Positions 1-9,941 are shown, numbered from the stretch's first letter. The stretch is DNA of 64,000 bases from DATFVA01 sp963811905 (GCA_963811905.1 CAWETK010000008.1:186001-250000), one strand, 5' to 3'. Numbers and translations are program-made. The notes: generated from the letters alone by a model not told the origin.

Positions 1-483
1 CAGGAATGCATTTATAAACGATTCCCTGGTTATATTGAAGATACTGTTTCTGATATCTATGAATGCAATAAAAGTAAATCGCACTTTATTTTAACTCGGG
101 AAAATTTATCAAATATCTATGAAATGATATATTCCGTGAATTCTCTCCCAGGGTATGACCGATACTTTGATTATGCCAGGAAAATAAAAAATGTCGCTGA
201 TCCATTAAGTATCTTGCTTACGAAGAGTCCAAATATTTCCCAATTTTTGCTTATTTAAAAAATAAAGAGAAATTAAAGATATTGGAAGTTGGATGCGGGT
301 ATTGCTATTTAAGCTATGCACTTAAAAAAGGGGGGATAAATATTTCCGGGGGAATATACTACAAAAAGATAATTAGCAGGAAATACTCCAGAATGGATTT
401 TTGAAAGATATGCAACATTCAATTTTTCCGGATACTGTGTGAATAATTCTACTTTTCATCTGGATCCCGAATTAAATTGTTAG
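1..483 (+). pseudogene. Decayed SAM-dependent methyltransferase remnant
   Basis: No intact reading frame spans this stretch, but protein-like sequence can be followed through frame changes. Bases 1-258 are open in frame 1 with no start inside the window. From about 219 the similarity continues in frame 3 with KILEVGCGYCYL, the glycine-rich motif I of class I SAM methyltransferases, until a stop near 407. From 382 frame 1 is open again to the stop at 481-483. The alternation 1-3-1 suggests at least two frameshifts. Sugar or lipid methyltransferases are common in polysaccharide loci, which fits the genes downstream. The substrate cannot be told, and sequencing error is a possible alternative. 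Confidence 0.6.
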
Positions 484-573
484 ATCATTTATAGATTGAG
501 CCCGTTCTGAATGGCGTTGAAATTACCCGAAAATAAATATTAAATTTAAATTTATTTCTAAATATTACTTATT

Positions 574-1779
574 ATGGATACAAAAAGAAAAAAAATAACA
601 GATTATCTCTTCATTATTTTCAAATGGCGTCGTTTTTTTTTGACAATCTTATTTCTCTTCATCGCGGCGGGATTTTGCATTGCTTTCCTCATACCGAATG
701 AATATAAAGCAAAAGCTACCATCACCCTTCCACCCGAATCAGGATTAGGAGGGCTATCTGCTCTAATCGGAAACGACAACTCATCATTGGCTTCCTTTGG
801 GGCAAAATTATTTGGATTATCCAGTAGCAATGAAGATCTATTATTGGGAATACTCTACAGCAGAACAGCTCTTGAAAATACTATAAAGAAATATGATTTG
901 ATGGATTATTATGGAATTCGTGATAACAATTTGGATAGAGCTATAAAAGCATTTAATGGAGATATTTCATTCGAACCTAATGAGTATGGTTTGATAGAGA
1001 TAAATGTAAGAAATAAAAATCCTCAGACTAGTGCCAGCATAGCTAATTATTTTGTAACATTATTGGATAGCCTGAATATTCAACTAAATACTACTCAAGC
1101 CAGAAATAACAGGATTTTTATTCAAAGGAGATATGAACAGAATTTGGAGGATTTAAAAGATGCTGAGGATTCAATGTATCAATTTCAAAAGCAATATGGG
1201 ATAATAGTTGTACCCGAACAACTTGAGACGGCTGTGAAAGCGGCAGCAGAGATTGAAGCTAATTTGGTTGAGACAGAGTTAAAAGCAACATTGATTAAAA
1301 ATCAGGTTGGAACGAATTCACCATTATATTTAAGTCTTAAAAGTCAAGCTGACGAGTTGAGAAAGAAAGTTAATGAGTTGAAGAATTCAAAGAAGTTATC
1401 TTCACCTTCTAATGTCCTTTTCCCTTTCAAAGAGATGCCATACCTTTCCTTACACTACCTTCGTTACTATAGGGAGATAGATGTCCAACAAAATATTCTT
1501 CAAGTTTTGCTGCCTATTTTTGAACAAGCCAAGGTAGAAGAACAAAAAAGTATACCTACAATCCTAACCGTAGATAAGGCCGTACCTCCACAGCTTAAGG
1601 ACTCTCCAAAGCGATCTTTTATTATACTATTATTTTTCTTCATGGGTTGTTTTTTACTAATACCTTTTGTTTTTATTGGTGATTATGTGTTGAAAAATGA
1701 AGAAAAAAGTAATGCCATAGAAAGGTTCCAATACAATTTCTTTAAAAGAATTAAGAATATCTTTCGTGTTAATATTTAA
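574..1779 (+). CDS. Wzz-type chain-length determinant / polysaccharide co-polymerase
   Basis: This 401-residue inner-membrane protein has the usual co-polymerase layout. It has a first membrane helix at about residues 20-40, a periplasmic region with a coiled-coil-rich stretch at about 185-290, and a second helix at about 350-372 preceded by the proline-containing DSPKRSF segment. Such proteins set the length of polymer made by Wzy. No Walker A tyrosine-kinase domain follows the second helix, so it is a Wzz-like protein and not a fused BY-kinase. It opens the intact part of the polysaccharide operon. Its stop overlaps the start of the polymerase gene (TAATG), which suggests translational coupling. 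Confidence 0.8.
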   Translation: MDTKRKKITDYLFIIFKWRRFFLTILFLFIAAGFCIAFLIPNEYKAKATITLPPESGLGGLSALIGNDNSSLASFGAKLFGLSSSNEDLLLGILYSRTALENTIKKYDLMDYYGIRDNNLDRAIKAFNGDISFEPNEYGLIEINVRNKNPQTSASIANYFVTLLDSLNIQLNTTQARNNRIFIQRRYEQNLEDLKDAEDSMYQFQKQYGIIVVPEQLETAVKAAAEIEANLVETELKATLIKNQVGTNSPLYLSLKSQADELRKKVNELKNSKKLSSPSNVLFPFKEMPYLSLHYLRYYREIDVQQNILQVLLPIFEQAKVEEQKSIPTILTVDKAVPPQLKDSPKRSFIILLFFFMGCFLLIPFVFIGDYVLKNEEKSNAIERFQYNFFKRIKNIFRVNI

Positions 1780-3086
1780 TGGCTGCATTCATTTGTTTTA
1801 TCATCGGTATTTCAACAATTTTATTTAGCAAATATTTGTTTGGAAAATGGTTCAATCATTTATTTTTTTATGCTTTTTCTTGGATGGTTTTTACTACATT
1901 ATATGAACTAAAATTAATCAGATTTATAACCATATCTTTTGAGACCTGGATAATAATTATTTCTTCATTCTTATTTTTTATACTGGGAATATTAACAGTA
2001 TTTGCAATAAATAATCATAAACCCTCAAGTAGAGATAATACCTTACTGGACTACTTGATTGAAAATAAAGATTTAATCCAAAAAAATATAAATTATCTAT
2101 TATTAATTTTCGTAGCGATTGGTCTATTAAGTGCCATTTTACATTGGTATGTCTTAGTTAAAAAATTTGGCAGCATACCGGCCGTCCTTGTACAGGCAAA
2201 TATTATCTATAAATTAAGGGTGGAAGGCAACCTCGAAGGTGGAATTCCCTACATTAATGCTTTTTCGTATGCCGCAGTTTTTTTGGGGGGATTATTGACT
2301 TCTTTAAAAGGGAAGTTAACATTTAGAGCAACGTTTCCCTTAATGGTTATAATTTTTGAAGGTATAGCTAGTGCAGGAAGGGCAGGAATATTTTTAGCCT
2401 TTGTTGAATTTACTCTAACGTACGTATATTTCCGTCACTTGCTATCAAAAAGACCTGATCACTTTCCATTAAATAAAACGAATATAACTATCTCTGTGGT
2501 GGTAGTTTTAATTCTCTTCATAGGTAGCACTACGATTATTAAATCAGCAAGAAAAACTTTTGAAAATTATAAGGCTTCTACACAGACGTTGAAAGATCTG
2601 GAGTCCACATATATTATTACCCCATCTTTGTATTTTTATTTTAGTTCAAATATTGGTGTTCTAAGCAAATATTTTGAACACGGTGGGGAAAAATTTTACT
2701 TTGGTGAAAATACTTTGCTTCCATTTTATAATCTGCTAGCTAAGCTTGATTTAATTCCACAGCCTCAAACATATCCTAAAGGATATTTTATCCCTTTATG
2801 GTCGAATTCCGCAACTTATTTAAGAGATTTACATGAAGATTACGGTTATTTTGGAGTATTCTTAGCTCCTTTTGCGCTGGGATTTTTCTGTACATTTTTA
2901 TGGTTTAGATTTTTTGAAAACGGCACATTATTTAATTTTATTATCTTAATTTATTTGAATTTGATTGTCGCTTTTTCGACTTTTTATATTGTGACACGTG
3001 CAGCTGTCTGGTACATTAGTTTCCTTATTTTGATATTCTCATTTTTTTATCTACTAAACAGGCCGTTAAATATTATCAAGACTTAA
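1779..3086 (+). CDS. Wzy-like oligosaccharide repeat-unit polymerase
   Basis: The product is 435 residues and almost entirely hydrophobic, with roughly ten to twelve predicted membrane helices and a long hydrophilic loop at about residues 250-350, as in O-antigen polymerases. These enzymes join lipid-linked repeat units on the periplasmic side of the inner membrane. Family members have little sequence conservation, so the call rests on topology, length and position between the Wzz-like gene and the Wzx flippase. The local sequence is very AT-rich, like the genes on either side. An alternative is another polytopic acyl- or glycosyl-transferase, but context favours Wzy. Confidence 0.72.
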   Translation: MAAFICFIIGISTILFSKYLFGKWFNHLFFYAFSWMVFTTLYELKLIRFITISFETWIIIISSFLFFILGILTVFAINNHKPSSRDNTLLDYLIENKDLIQKNINYLLLIFVAIGLLSAILHWYVLVKKFGSIPAVLVQANIIYKLRVEGNLEGGIPYINAFSYAAVFLGGLLTSLKGKLTFRATFPLMVIIFEGIASAGRAGIFLAFVEFTLTYVYFRHLLSKRPDHFPLNKTNITISVVVVLILFIGSTTIIKSARKTFENYKASTQTLKDLESTYIITPSLYFYFSSNIGVLSKYFEHGGEKFYFGENTLLPFYNLLAKLDLIPQPQTYPKGYFIPLWSNSATYLRDLHEDYGYFGVFLAPFALGFFCTFLWFRFFENGTLFNFIILIYLNLIVAFSTFYIVTRAAVWYISFLILIFSFFYLLNRPLNIIKT

Positions 3087-3131
3087 TATACAGTCATTCC
3101 CTTGTTAGTACATCAAGATGAATAAATAGGT

Positions 3132-4589
3132 GTGACGATTTCAAAGGATTCATTTGTAAAAAACTTTTTCTCCATATTGAGTGGGCAGTCATTATCTCTG
3201 CTATTCAACTTTGTCTCAATAACCCTCATAGCAAGGTATCTTGGTGTAGAAGAATTTGGGCTTTTTAGTTATATACTGGCTCTTGTTTCGATACTGTCAA
3301 AATTTATTGATTTAGGATTGTCTCCCATAACATTTCGGGAAAGCTCGAGGAAAGAAGGAAATTTTGTTTTCCTGAATACTGCTGTTTCACTCCGTCTGAT
3401 ATTATTTCTTATAGTATTAGTTATTTTTAATGTTGCAGGCTGGCTCCTTACCTTAACTACTTTGGAAATCGTTCTTGCCGATATACTTTTCTTGAATATT
3501 CTGTTCTCTGCTAAGTTTCAAAATTTTAGAGATCTACTAGATATCCCATTTAAAATATCCCTTTCTTCATATGTATCAATGATTGGAATAATGCTTGACA
3601 ATTTTGTATTTCTTCTCCTTATTTTATTTACACCATTTTTTCAGGCAAGTATATATTATGTAGTCATTGCATATGTTATTTCAAATATTCCGGGATTCTT
3701 TTTTGTCCTCAATAAATTATACAAAAATTATAATTACAGATTTCACTTTTCCCTGGCCAACTGGAAATGGCTCATCAAAGAATCTGGTCCTCTAATAACA
3801 TATGTAATCATACTTTCAATCTTTCAGCAGGTTGATTTGCTGATTCTTAAATATGTGGATTCGGAGTTTGCAACCGGTATTTATTCGGTGGCACTAAGAC
3901 TGACCCTTCCTTTAATGATTATACCTTCAGCAATTGCCTCCACAATATTTCCAACGCTGGTTAAGAACGTAACCTCTAATGAAAAACAAAACATTAAAAT
4001 AAATAAATTCATTTACAAGCTGTTGTTTTTTTCTGCTTTTGTCATTGCGATTCTTTTAAGTTTCAAAGCGAAGATTATTATTACCCTTGTTTTCGGACCG
4101 AAATATTCTGAGGCCTATCTGCCAATGATATTTCTTCTAGTCACTCAAATATTTTTATTTTATAATTTTCATACAATAAATTTGATGACAGCCTATAACA
4201 GGCAAAAGAAAATTATTATATATGTCTCGGCGATCATGATTCTGAATCTGTTCTTAAATTTGATCCTGATCCCCCTGTATTCATATACTGGAGCTGGGCT
4301 TGCAAAGTTAATTGCTATTGCAGCGGGTACTTTCATTTTATCTATTATTGTCACTAGAGAAGGATTAAATTTTAATTTCTTTAATATAAAAACAGTTATT
4401 TGGTGTGTTGTGGTTTCGGTTTTGTTATATGCTCTGAATTATTTGTACTGGCCTTTTTATTTTATATCAGCTCCAATCATAATTATATTTATATCCTTAA
4501 AATTAAAATACTTTGAAGATGATGAGATAATGATGATATTCAAACTAATACATAGAGAGAAATGGGGTCTGGCATTATTAAGGATATAA
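3132..4589 (+). CDS. Wzx-like polysaccharide flippase
   Basis: This 485-residue protein has about twelve to fourteen membrane helices and the pattern of the polysaccharide transport (MATE-like) family. The opening helix contains SLSLLFNFVSITLIARYLG, followed by GVEEFGLFSYI, a typical signature of these flippases. It is expected to flip undecaprenyl-linked repeat units across the inner membrane for Wzy. The predicted start is GTG; no ATG lies close by in frame. Its end overlaps the next glycosyltransferase gene by 28 bases. A second, more distant flippase lies at 14.5 kb. Confidence 0.82.
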   Translation: MTISKDSFVKNFFSILSGQSLSLLFNFVSITLIARYLGVEEFGLFSYILALVSILSKFIDLGLSPITFRESSRKEGNFVFLNTAVSLRLILFLIVLVIFNVAGWLLTLTTLEIVLADILFLNILFSAKFQNFRDLLDIPFKISLSSYVSMIGIMLDNFVFLLLILFTPFFQASIYYVVIAYVISNIPGFFFVLNKLYKNYNYRFHFSLANWKWLIKESGPLITYVIILSIFQQVDLLILKYVDSEFATGIYSVALRLTLPLMIIPSAIASTIFPTLVKNVTSNEKQNIKINKFIYKLLFFSAFVIAILLSFKAKIIITLVFGPKYSEAYLPMIFLLVTQIFLFYNFHTINLMTAYNRQKKIIIYVSAIMILNLFLNLILIPLYSYTGAGLAKLIAIAAGTFILSIIVTREGLNFNFFNIKTVIWCVVVSVLLYALNYLYWPFYFISAPIIIIFISLKLKYFEDDEIMMIFKLIHREKWGLALLRI

Positions 4590-5494
4590 GTATTTCCATT
4601 ATTATAGTAAATTATAATGGATCTCAATTATTAGCTCAATGTCTGAAATCCATCAAAGCTTTTACTATAGTCCCGAAATATGAAATAATTGTAGTTGATA
4701 ATGCATCGACTGAGGGAAACCTTCAGCAAATCTTATCCGAATTTCCTGATGCAAGATTGATTCAGAATGAAGAGAACTTTGGTTTTGCCAAAGCGAATAA
4801 CATCGGGCTGGAATATGCGTCCGGTAAGTATATCCTTTTTCTGAACAATGATACTTATTTTATCCAAAACAGTCTGGGGGAGATATTTGAGTTTGCTGAA
4901 AGCCTCAGTGTTGATTTATTGATTGGATGTAAATTATTAAATAAAGATGGTTCTGACCAGATTTCAGTTGCTGATTTCGAAACTCTCGCTAATTCGTTTG
5001 GAGAATGTATTTTTCTTTACAAACTATTCCCGGGAAATAGAATATTTAATCGATTTCATTACAACTTTGAAAATATCAACAAACCTGTTGAGGTTGATAT
5101 GATTAAAGGAGCTTTTATGTTCTGTACCGGAGCTGCAATAAAAAAACTTGGTGGCTTTGACTCACGTTTTTTCTTCTTTGGTGAGGAAAGTGATCTTTGC
5201 CATAGATTTAAGGCGATGGGCGGTAAAGTATTCTATTACCCGGGTACCCGTATTTATCATGTTGGGGGAGCTACAGTGGATAAGGATCAGTGGTTCAAAT
5301 TTAAATATCAAAATATCGCAAAAATTAAGAGATATCAGAAGCATTATAGAGGGATTGAATTTATGTGTCTATTGATTTTTTATTATATAGGGCTGATTCT
5401 GAGAATTCCGGTTTACTTTTTATCCGGCAGACTATCCCAGGCTTTTTTCTATTTGAAATTATTGTTTGAATATCCCAGAAATGAGTTTGAATAA
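4562..5494 (+). CDS. GT2 family glycosyltransferase, rhamnosyltransferase-like
   Basis: The protein is 310 residues. It opens with ISIIIVNYNG, has the nucleotide-binding aspartate in IIVVDNAST near residue 46, and carries an NND triad at residues 95-97 in place of the common DXD metal motif. A later FFGEESDLCHR block matches the catalytic-base region of GT-A enzymes. These features are typical of GT2 transferases that add rhamnose or similar sugars to lipid-linked glycans on the cytoplasmic face. The C-terminal 60 residues are hydrophobic and probably attach it to the membrane. The donor sugar cannot be told. The start lies inside the flippase gene. Confidence 0.82.
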   Translation: MGSGIIKDISISIIIVNYNGSQLLAQCLKSIKAFTIVPKYEIIVVDNASTEGNLQQILSEFPDARLIQNEENFGFAKANNIGLEYASGKYILFLNNDTYFIQNSLGEIFEFAESLSVDLLIGCKLLNKDGSDQISVADFETLANSFGECIFLYKLFPGNRIFNRFHYNFENINKPVEVDMIKGAFMFCTGAAIKKLGGFDSRFFFFGEESDLCHRFKAMGGKVFYYPGTRIYHVGGATVDKDQWFKFKYQNIAKIKRYQKHYRGIEFMCLLIFYYIGLILRIPVYFLSGRLSQAFFYLKLLFEYPRNEFE

Positions 5495-5509
5495 TAAAAT
5501 CAATATCAT

Positions 5510-6682
5510 ATGAAAAAAATCTTAATGCTTTCCCAAACTCTCTTTCCTCCTGATATTAGGCTTGAAAAGGAAATAAAATCCTTAAATGAGGCAGGTTACG
5601 ATATTACTGTAATTTGCAACAAATTTTCACAAGGAGGAGACATCGATTTTCAATATTGCAAAATTGAAAGGTTGAGTGCACCATTTGCGAAACAATATCT
5701 GAATAAAATTATTAACTTTCCCATCTTTTTTAATCCCAGGTATATATTTAAAACATTAAGCTTCGTTGTTAAACGAAAGCCCGAGATTATTCATGCTCAC
5801 GATCTGCCAATGGCCCCGCTTGCTTTAATAATGAAATTTTTATTCGGAATTCCGGTGATATATGATATGCACGAAAATTATCCAGAGGCTCTAAGGTTTT
5901 TTGAGAAAAAAGGACTAATTAATCTGATCTTCAAAAATTACCGGTTAGCAAAAATCCTTGACAGGTTCTGTATTAGATTTTCGGATAGAATAATAACTGT
6001 AGTAAATGAGAATAAGAAAAGACTATTAGACATGGGTGTTGTAGAAGATAAAATCAGCATCGTATCTAATACGGTTGATATTAATTCTTTTGCCAAATCG
6101 AACATTGATGAATTGTTAATAGAAAAATACCGCAAAAAATTTGTTATAATGTATTCCGGGAGGGTTAGCCCTGAAAGAGGACTGGACACTCCTATACTTT
6201 CGTTAAATATAGTTAAGGTAAAAATACCGGATATTTTATTGGTTATACTTGGAAATGGACCTTCTGTTGAACCTCTTATTGAACTTACAAGAAAAAATAA
6301 ACTTGAAAATTATGTTGACTTCGTTCCCTGGGCCGGGCATAATAAAGTCAACTCATATTTATCTGCTGCCTCAATATGTTTAATCCCGCAGCCGAATAAT
6401 GATTTTATAAATACTACTATCCCTCATAAGCTGTTTGAATATATGTCTCAAAGCAAACCTGTTTTAGTTTCTGACGCCGAGCCCCTAAAAAGGATTGTTG
6501 AAGAGACTAAGTGCGGAAGAGTATTCAGATCTGATAACCCGGAAAGTTTTGCGGAAGAAATTATAAAATTAAAGGGCGATAGAAATAATTTAGGGGAAAA
6601 CGGCAGAAATGCCGTCATAAATAAATATAACTGGGAAAACGATAGTAAAATCCTCCTCCATCTTTATGAGAGCCTGAACTAA
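5510..6682 (+). CDS. GT4 family glycosyltransferase
   Basis: This 390-residue protein shows the two-domain GT-B layout. The N-terminal acceptor domain contains FPPDIRLEKEIKSLNEAGYD and IIHAHDLPMAPLA. The C-terminal donor domain begins at about residue 205 with YSGRVSPERGLD and contains the PHKLFEYMSQSKPVLVSD nucleotide-sugar-binding block. It probably transfers one sugar of the repeat unit from an NDP-sugar in the cytoplasm. It sits 15 bases after the previous transferase and is followed by a 74-base spacer. The sugar specificity is not visible from sequence. Confidence 0.82.
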   Translation: MKKILMLSQTLFPPDIRLEKEIKSLNEAGYDITVICNKFSQGGDIDFQYCKIERLSAPFAKQYLNKIINFPIFFNPRYIFKTLSFVVKRKPEIIHAHDLPMAPLALIMKFLFGIPVIYDMHENYPEALRFFEKKGLINLIFKNYRLAKILDRFCIRFSDRIITVVNENKKRLLDMGVVEDKISIVSNTVDINSFAKSNIDELLIEKYRKKFVIMYSGRVSPERGLDTPILSLNIVKVKIPDILLVILGNGPSVEPLIELTRKNKLENYVDFVPWAGHNKVNSYLSAASICLIPQPNNDFINTTIPHKLFEYMSQSKPVLVSDAEPLKRIVEETKCGRVFRSDNPESFAEEIIKLKGDRNNLGENGRNAVINKYNWENDSKILLHLYESLN

Positions 6683-6756
6683 TTAAAAACCTTTTCCGGG
6701 ATTCACTGATAATTTAGCTGGAATTATTATATTTTTGGCTTGCAAAAAGAATATAT

Positions 6757-7752
6757 ATGGAACAAAAACAATTTAAATTTTCTATTGTCATCCCTTGCCT
6801 TAATGAGGAACAATATATCGGGAATTGTATTGATTCTATTTTGAGCCAGAATTATGATTGCACATTAATTGAGATTATAATAGTTGACGGAGGTTCCTCT
6901 GACAGGACTCCTGAAATTTTGAAGGAATATCAGAAGAAATTTACAGGTTTGAAGATTTATCAGAACCCACAGAAAATGACACCCAGGGCATTAAATATCG
7001 GGATTAAAAATTCGTCAGGAGATGTTATTGTGATACTGGGTGCACACACTATAATTGATCGTCAATTTATCAGCCTGAATAATAAATTTTTAAATGAAAA
7101 AAATGTGAAGGTGACGGGAGGTACGCAGATTAATATAGGAAAGACATTCAGGCAGAAGCTGATTGGTCAGGTGATGGGACTTCCTTTTGGTATAAGCAGC
7201 GCTTCATACAGATGGAGCAAAAGGGAACAATTTGTAGATACTGTTGTCTATGCTGCATATAGAAAAGAACTTTTTGAGGAAATAGGATACTTTGAAGAGA
7301 AATTCTCAATATCTGAAGATGCCGAAATAAACTGGAGGATTAGGCAGAAAGGATATAAAATCTTTTATTCACCAGAGATTAAAACATATTATTATCCCAG
7401 GTCTACAATTACAGGATTTCTTAAACAACTTTTCAGGTATGGTATTCTTAGAGTGAATGTGGTTAAGAAGCATCCTGATGCATTGAAGCTTGTGCACTTA
7501 ATACCCGGTATTTTTTCACTTGTGGTTATAGGTCTGCTTGTTATTCTGTTCCTTAAATTTATTTACTTTGAAATTCTACTACTTATAATCGCCTTACATT
7601 TTTTTATCAGTTTATCAACTTCCATCAGATATCTGAAAATCAGTCAGTTTCATTACATTCTATTTATCCCATTTCTGATATTCCTGATGCATTTATTCTG
7701 GGGATTGGGATTTATTATAGGTCTGATTTTACCAAAATCCGAAAAATGGTAA
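6757..7752 (+). CDS. GT2 family glycosyltransferase with C-terminal membrane helices (ExoA-like)
   Basis: The 331-residue product has a GT2 catalytic domain over about residues 8-235, with FSIVIPCLNEEQYIGNCIDS, IIIVDGGSSDRTPEIL and the late ISEDAEINWRIRQKGY block. Two or three hydrophobic segments follow to the C terminus. This layout matches succinoglycan-type ExoA transferases, which elongate lipid-linked saccharides at the inner membrane. The assignment to the ExoA-like group is by overall pattern. The gene ends seven bases before the phosphoglycosyltransferase gene and marks the right edge of the most AT-rich part of the locus. Confidence 0.8.
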   Translation: MEQKQFKFSIVIPCLNEEQYIGNCIDSILSQNYDCTLIEIIIVDGGSSDRTPEILKEYQKKFTGLKIYQNPQKMTPRALNIGIKNSSGDVIVILGAHTIIDRQFISLNNKFLNEKNVKVTGGTQINIGKTFRQKLIGQVMGLPFGISSASYRWSKREQFVDTVVYAAYRKELFEEIGYFEEKFSISEDAEINWRIRQKGYKIFYSPEIKTYYYPRSTITGFLKQLFRYGILRVNVVKKHPDALKLVHLIPGIFSLVVIGLLVILFLKFIYFEILLLIIALHFFISLSTSIRYLKISQFHYILFIPFLIFLMHLFWGLGFIIGLILPKSEKW

Positions 7753-7759
7753 ACCTGTT

Positions 7760-9163
7760 TTGTCAAAAACATTAGAAAAAATAATTGTTCTGCTTACTGA
7801 TTTTCTAACTATAAATCTGGCGTTTATTATTTTCTTTAAGTTGAGGGTGGAGTCGGGGTGGTTCAGGCTGCTGGTTACACCGGAGTTTTTTATTCCGATG
7901 CTTATCATTTACTTCTACTGGGTGATAATTTTTATGTTCGTGGGGATGTACCGTACCTGGTTTGCTGCTTCGCGCTTTGATGAGATATCTACTCTTTTTA
8001 AGGCTTCTTTCTTCGGAATATTTATACTATTCATCGTTATATTTGTTGATGATTATCTGCATGGCGTAGCTTCTGCCAACAGGATACTTATTTTTATATA
8101 CTGGGGACTGTTTATATTGCTTGTCGGCGGGGGCAGACTTATAATCCGCAGCGTTCAGCGTAATCTTTTAATTAAAGGTATCGGCAGAAAGAATGCCTTA
8201 ATTATCGGGTATAATAAGAAGGCTGTGGAGGTCGGAAATCAGCTTGAAGAACATAGAGCGCTGGGACTTGATGCTATAGGATATGTTGCCGTTAAAGAAT
8301 CAAATGTCGGGAAACAGGAGAATGGAATTACAGTTATCGGTTCTATTCACAACATTGAAAAGCTAATCGATGAAAACAATATCAAAGAGGTGATCATCGC
8401 TCTCGAAAGGGAGAATAATGATATCCTGATTGAAATTATAGGTAAGTGTGAACCTAAAAATGTGGGACTTAAAATTGTTCCTGATCTTTATGAAATCCTG
8501 AGCGGCCAGGCCAGAACTTCCCAGATTTATGGCATTCCCCTTATCGACATTATGCCTCAGCTGATGCCCGAATGGGAAAAACGATTGAAAAGGATTCTTG
8601 ATGTTCTGATATCTTTCATCATTCTCACGATCTCTTTTCCCATTGTTATATTGTCCGCTATTGCCATTAAACTTGATAGCAAGGGACCCATTTTCTTTAC
8701 CCAGGAAAGATGCGGAATGAACGGCGAACTTTTCAGAATGATCAAATTCCGCTCAATGTTTGTGGATGCAGAAGAACGGACAGGGCCTGTCTGGTCCATA
8801 AAGGATGATCCCCGTATCACACGAGCAGGTAAAATAATCAGAAAGCTCCGTATTGATGAGATTCCTCAGATGATAAATGTTCTGAAAGGTGAAATGAGTA
8901 TGGTTGGCCCCCGGCCTGAAAGACCTTTCTTTGTTGAAAAGCTGGCTGAAGAGATTCCGTATTATAAAAGACGGCTTAAAGTCCGCCCGGGTATTACCGG
9001 CTGGGCCCAGGTTAAGCACAAATATGATGAAAATATAGAGGATGTGAAGGTTAAATTACGGTATGACCTCTTTTATATCGAGAATATGTCGCTCCGGATG
9101 GATTTTAAAATCATTTTCCGTACTATTTTTGTTGTACTTTTTGGAAAGGGGCATTATAATTAG
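7760..9163 (+). CDS. Undecaprenyl-phosphate glycosylphosphotransferase (WcaJ/WbaP type)
   Basis: This 467-residue enzyme is expected to start lipid-linked repeat-unit synthesis by moving a sugar-1-phosphate from an NDP-sugar to undecaprenyl phosphate. Four or five N-terminal membrane helices (about residues 10-130) are followed by a CoA-binding-like domain (about 140-250). The C-terminal catalytic domain starts at about 273 with KRILDVLISF. It keeps the family's key blocks: IKFRSMF, a DE pair in RIDEIPQMINVLKGEMSMVGPRP, and RPGITGWAQV. The start is TTG. The gene is complete and looks functional, in contrast to the degenerate copy fused at 9.9 kb. Confidence 0.9.
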   Translation: MSKTLEKIIVLLTDFLTINLAFIIFFKLRVESGWFRLLVTPEFFIPMLIIYFYWVIIFMFVGMYRTWFAASRFDEISTLFKASFFGIFILFIVIFVDDYLHGVASANRILIFIYWGLFILLVGGGRLIIRSVQRNLLIKGIGRKNALIIGYNKKAVEVGNQLEEHRALGLDAIGYVAVKESNVGKQENGITVIGSIHNIEKLIDENNIKEVIIALERENNDILIEIIGKCEPKNVGLKIVPDLYEILSGQARTSQIYGIPLIDIMPQLMPEWEKRLKRILDVLISFIILTISFPIVILSAIAIKLDSKGPIFFTQERCGMNGELFRMIKFRSMFVDAEERTGPVWSIKDDPRITRAGKIIRKLRIDEIPQMINVLKGEMSMVGPRPERPFFVEKLAEEIPYYKRRLKVRPGITGWAQVKHKYDENIEDVKVKLRYDLFYIENMSLRMDFKIIFRTIFVVLFGKGHYN

Positions 9164-9210
9164 GTTGATGAAATTAAAAAATTCCCTTCTCATACTCATT
9201 TAACAGACAT

Positions 9211-9930
9211 ATGCCAGAAAAAACTCTTGTAATTACACCGACATATAATGAAATGGATAATATAAGCAGGCTTATTCCTATCCTCCTGAGTAGTTACAGT
9301 GATCTTGACATACTGGTTATAGATGATAATTCTCCTGACGGCACCGGGGATTATATTGAAGGGTTATCAAAACAGGAGCCGAGGGTTAAAATGATCCGCC
9401 GCAGCAGAAAACTCGGACTTGGTACTGCCTACATTGCCGGTTTCAAATATGCTCTTCAGCACGATTACGATTATGTCTTTGAAATGGATTCTGATTTTTC
9501 ACACGACCCGAAGGAAATCAGGAATTTTCTTGAGGCTGTTAAAACATATGACCTGGTTCTCGGCAGCAGGTACGTAAGGGGAGTGAATGTAATAAACTGG
9601 CCGATGAGAAGACTTTTATTAAGCTATTTTGCAAATAAGTATACGAGATTCATTACCGGCATGCCTATTCAGGATGCTACAGGCGGATTCAAATGTTTCA
9701 GGAAGAGTGTGCTTGAATCGATAAACCTTGACAAGATAAAATCCAATGGATATGCTTTCCAGATTGAGATGACATTCAAAGTCTGGAAAAAAGGCTTTAA
9801 GGTTGGTGAAATACCAATAGTATTTGTCGATCGTGTTAAAGGAACGTCTAAGATGTCTAAGAAGATTGTAAGAGAGGCTGTAGTTATGGTCTGGAAACTT
9901 AGAATAAGAAGTGCCCTTGGTATTCTTTAA
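9211..9930 (+). CDS. Polyprenol-monophosphomannose synthase-like GT2
   Basis: The 239-residue protein resembles dolichol/polyprenol-phosphate mannosyltransferase catalytic domains. It has ITPTYNEMDNISRLI at the N terminus, VIDDNSPDGTGDYI for nucleotide binding, MDSDFSHDPKEI holding the DSD metal motif near residue 93, and the family-specific QDATGGFKCF block. It lacks a C-terminal membrane domain, like the short catalytic form. The expected product is a polyprenyl-phosphate hexose used by periplasmic GT-C enzymes; a GT-C candidate lies at 37.9 kb. Mannose as the sugar is a family-based inference. Confidence 0.82.
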   Translation: MPEKTLVITPTYNEMDNISRLIPILLSSYSDLDILVIDDNSPDGTGDYIEGLSKQEPRVKMIRRSRKLGLGTAYIAGFKYALQHDYDYVFEMDSDFSHDPKEIRNFLEAVKTYDLVLGSRYVRGVNVINWPMRRLLLSYFANKYTRFITGMPIQDATGGFKCFRKSVLESINLDKIKSNGYAFQIEMTFKVWKKGFKVGEIPIVFVDRVKGTSKMSKKIVREAVVMVWKLRIRSALGIL

Positions 9931-9941
9931 AGAGGCTTGAA

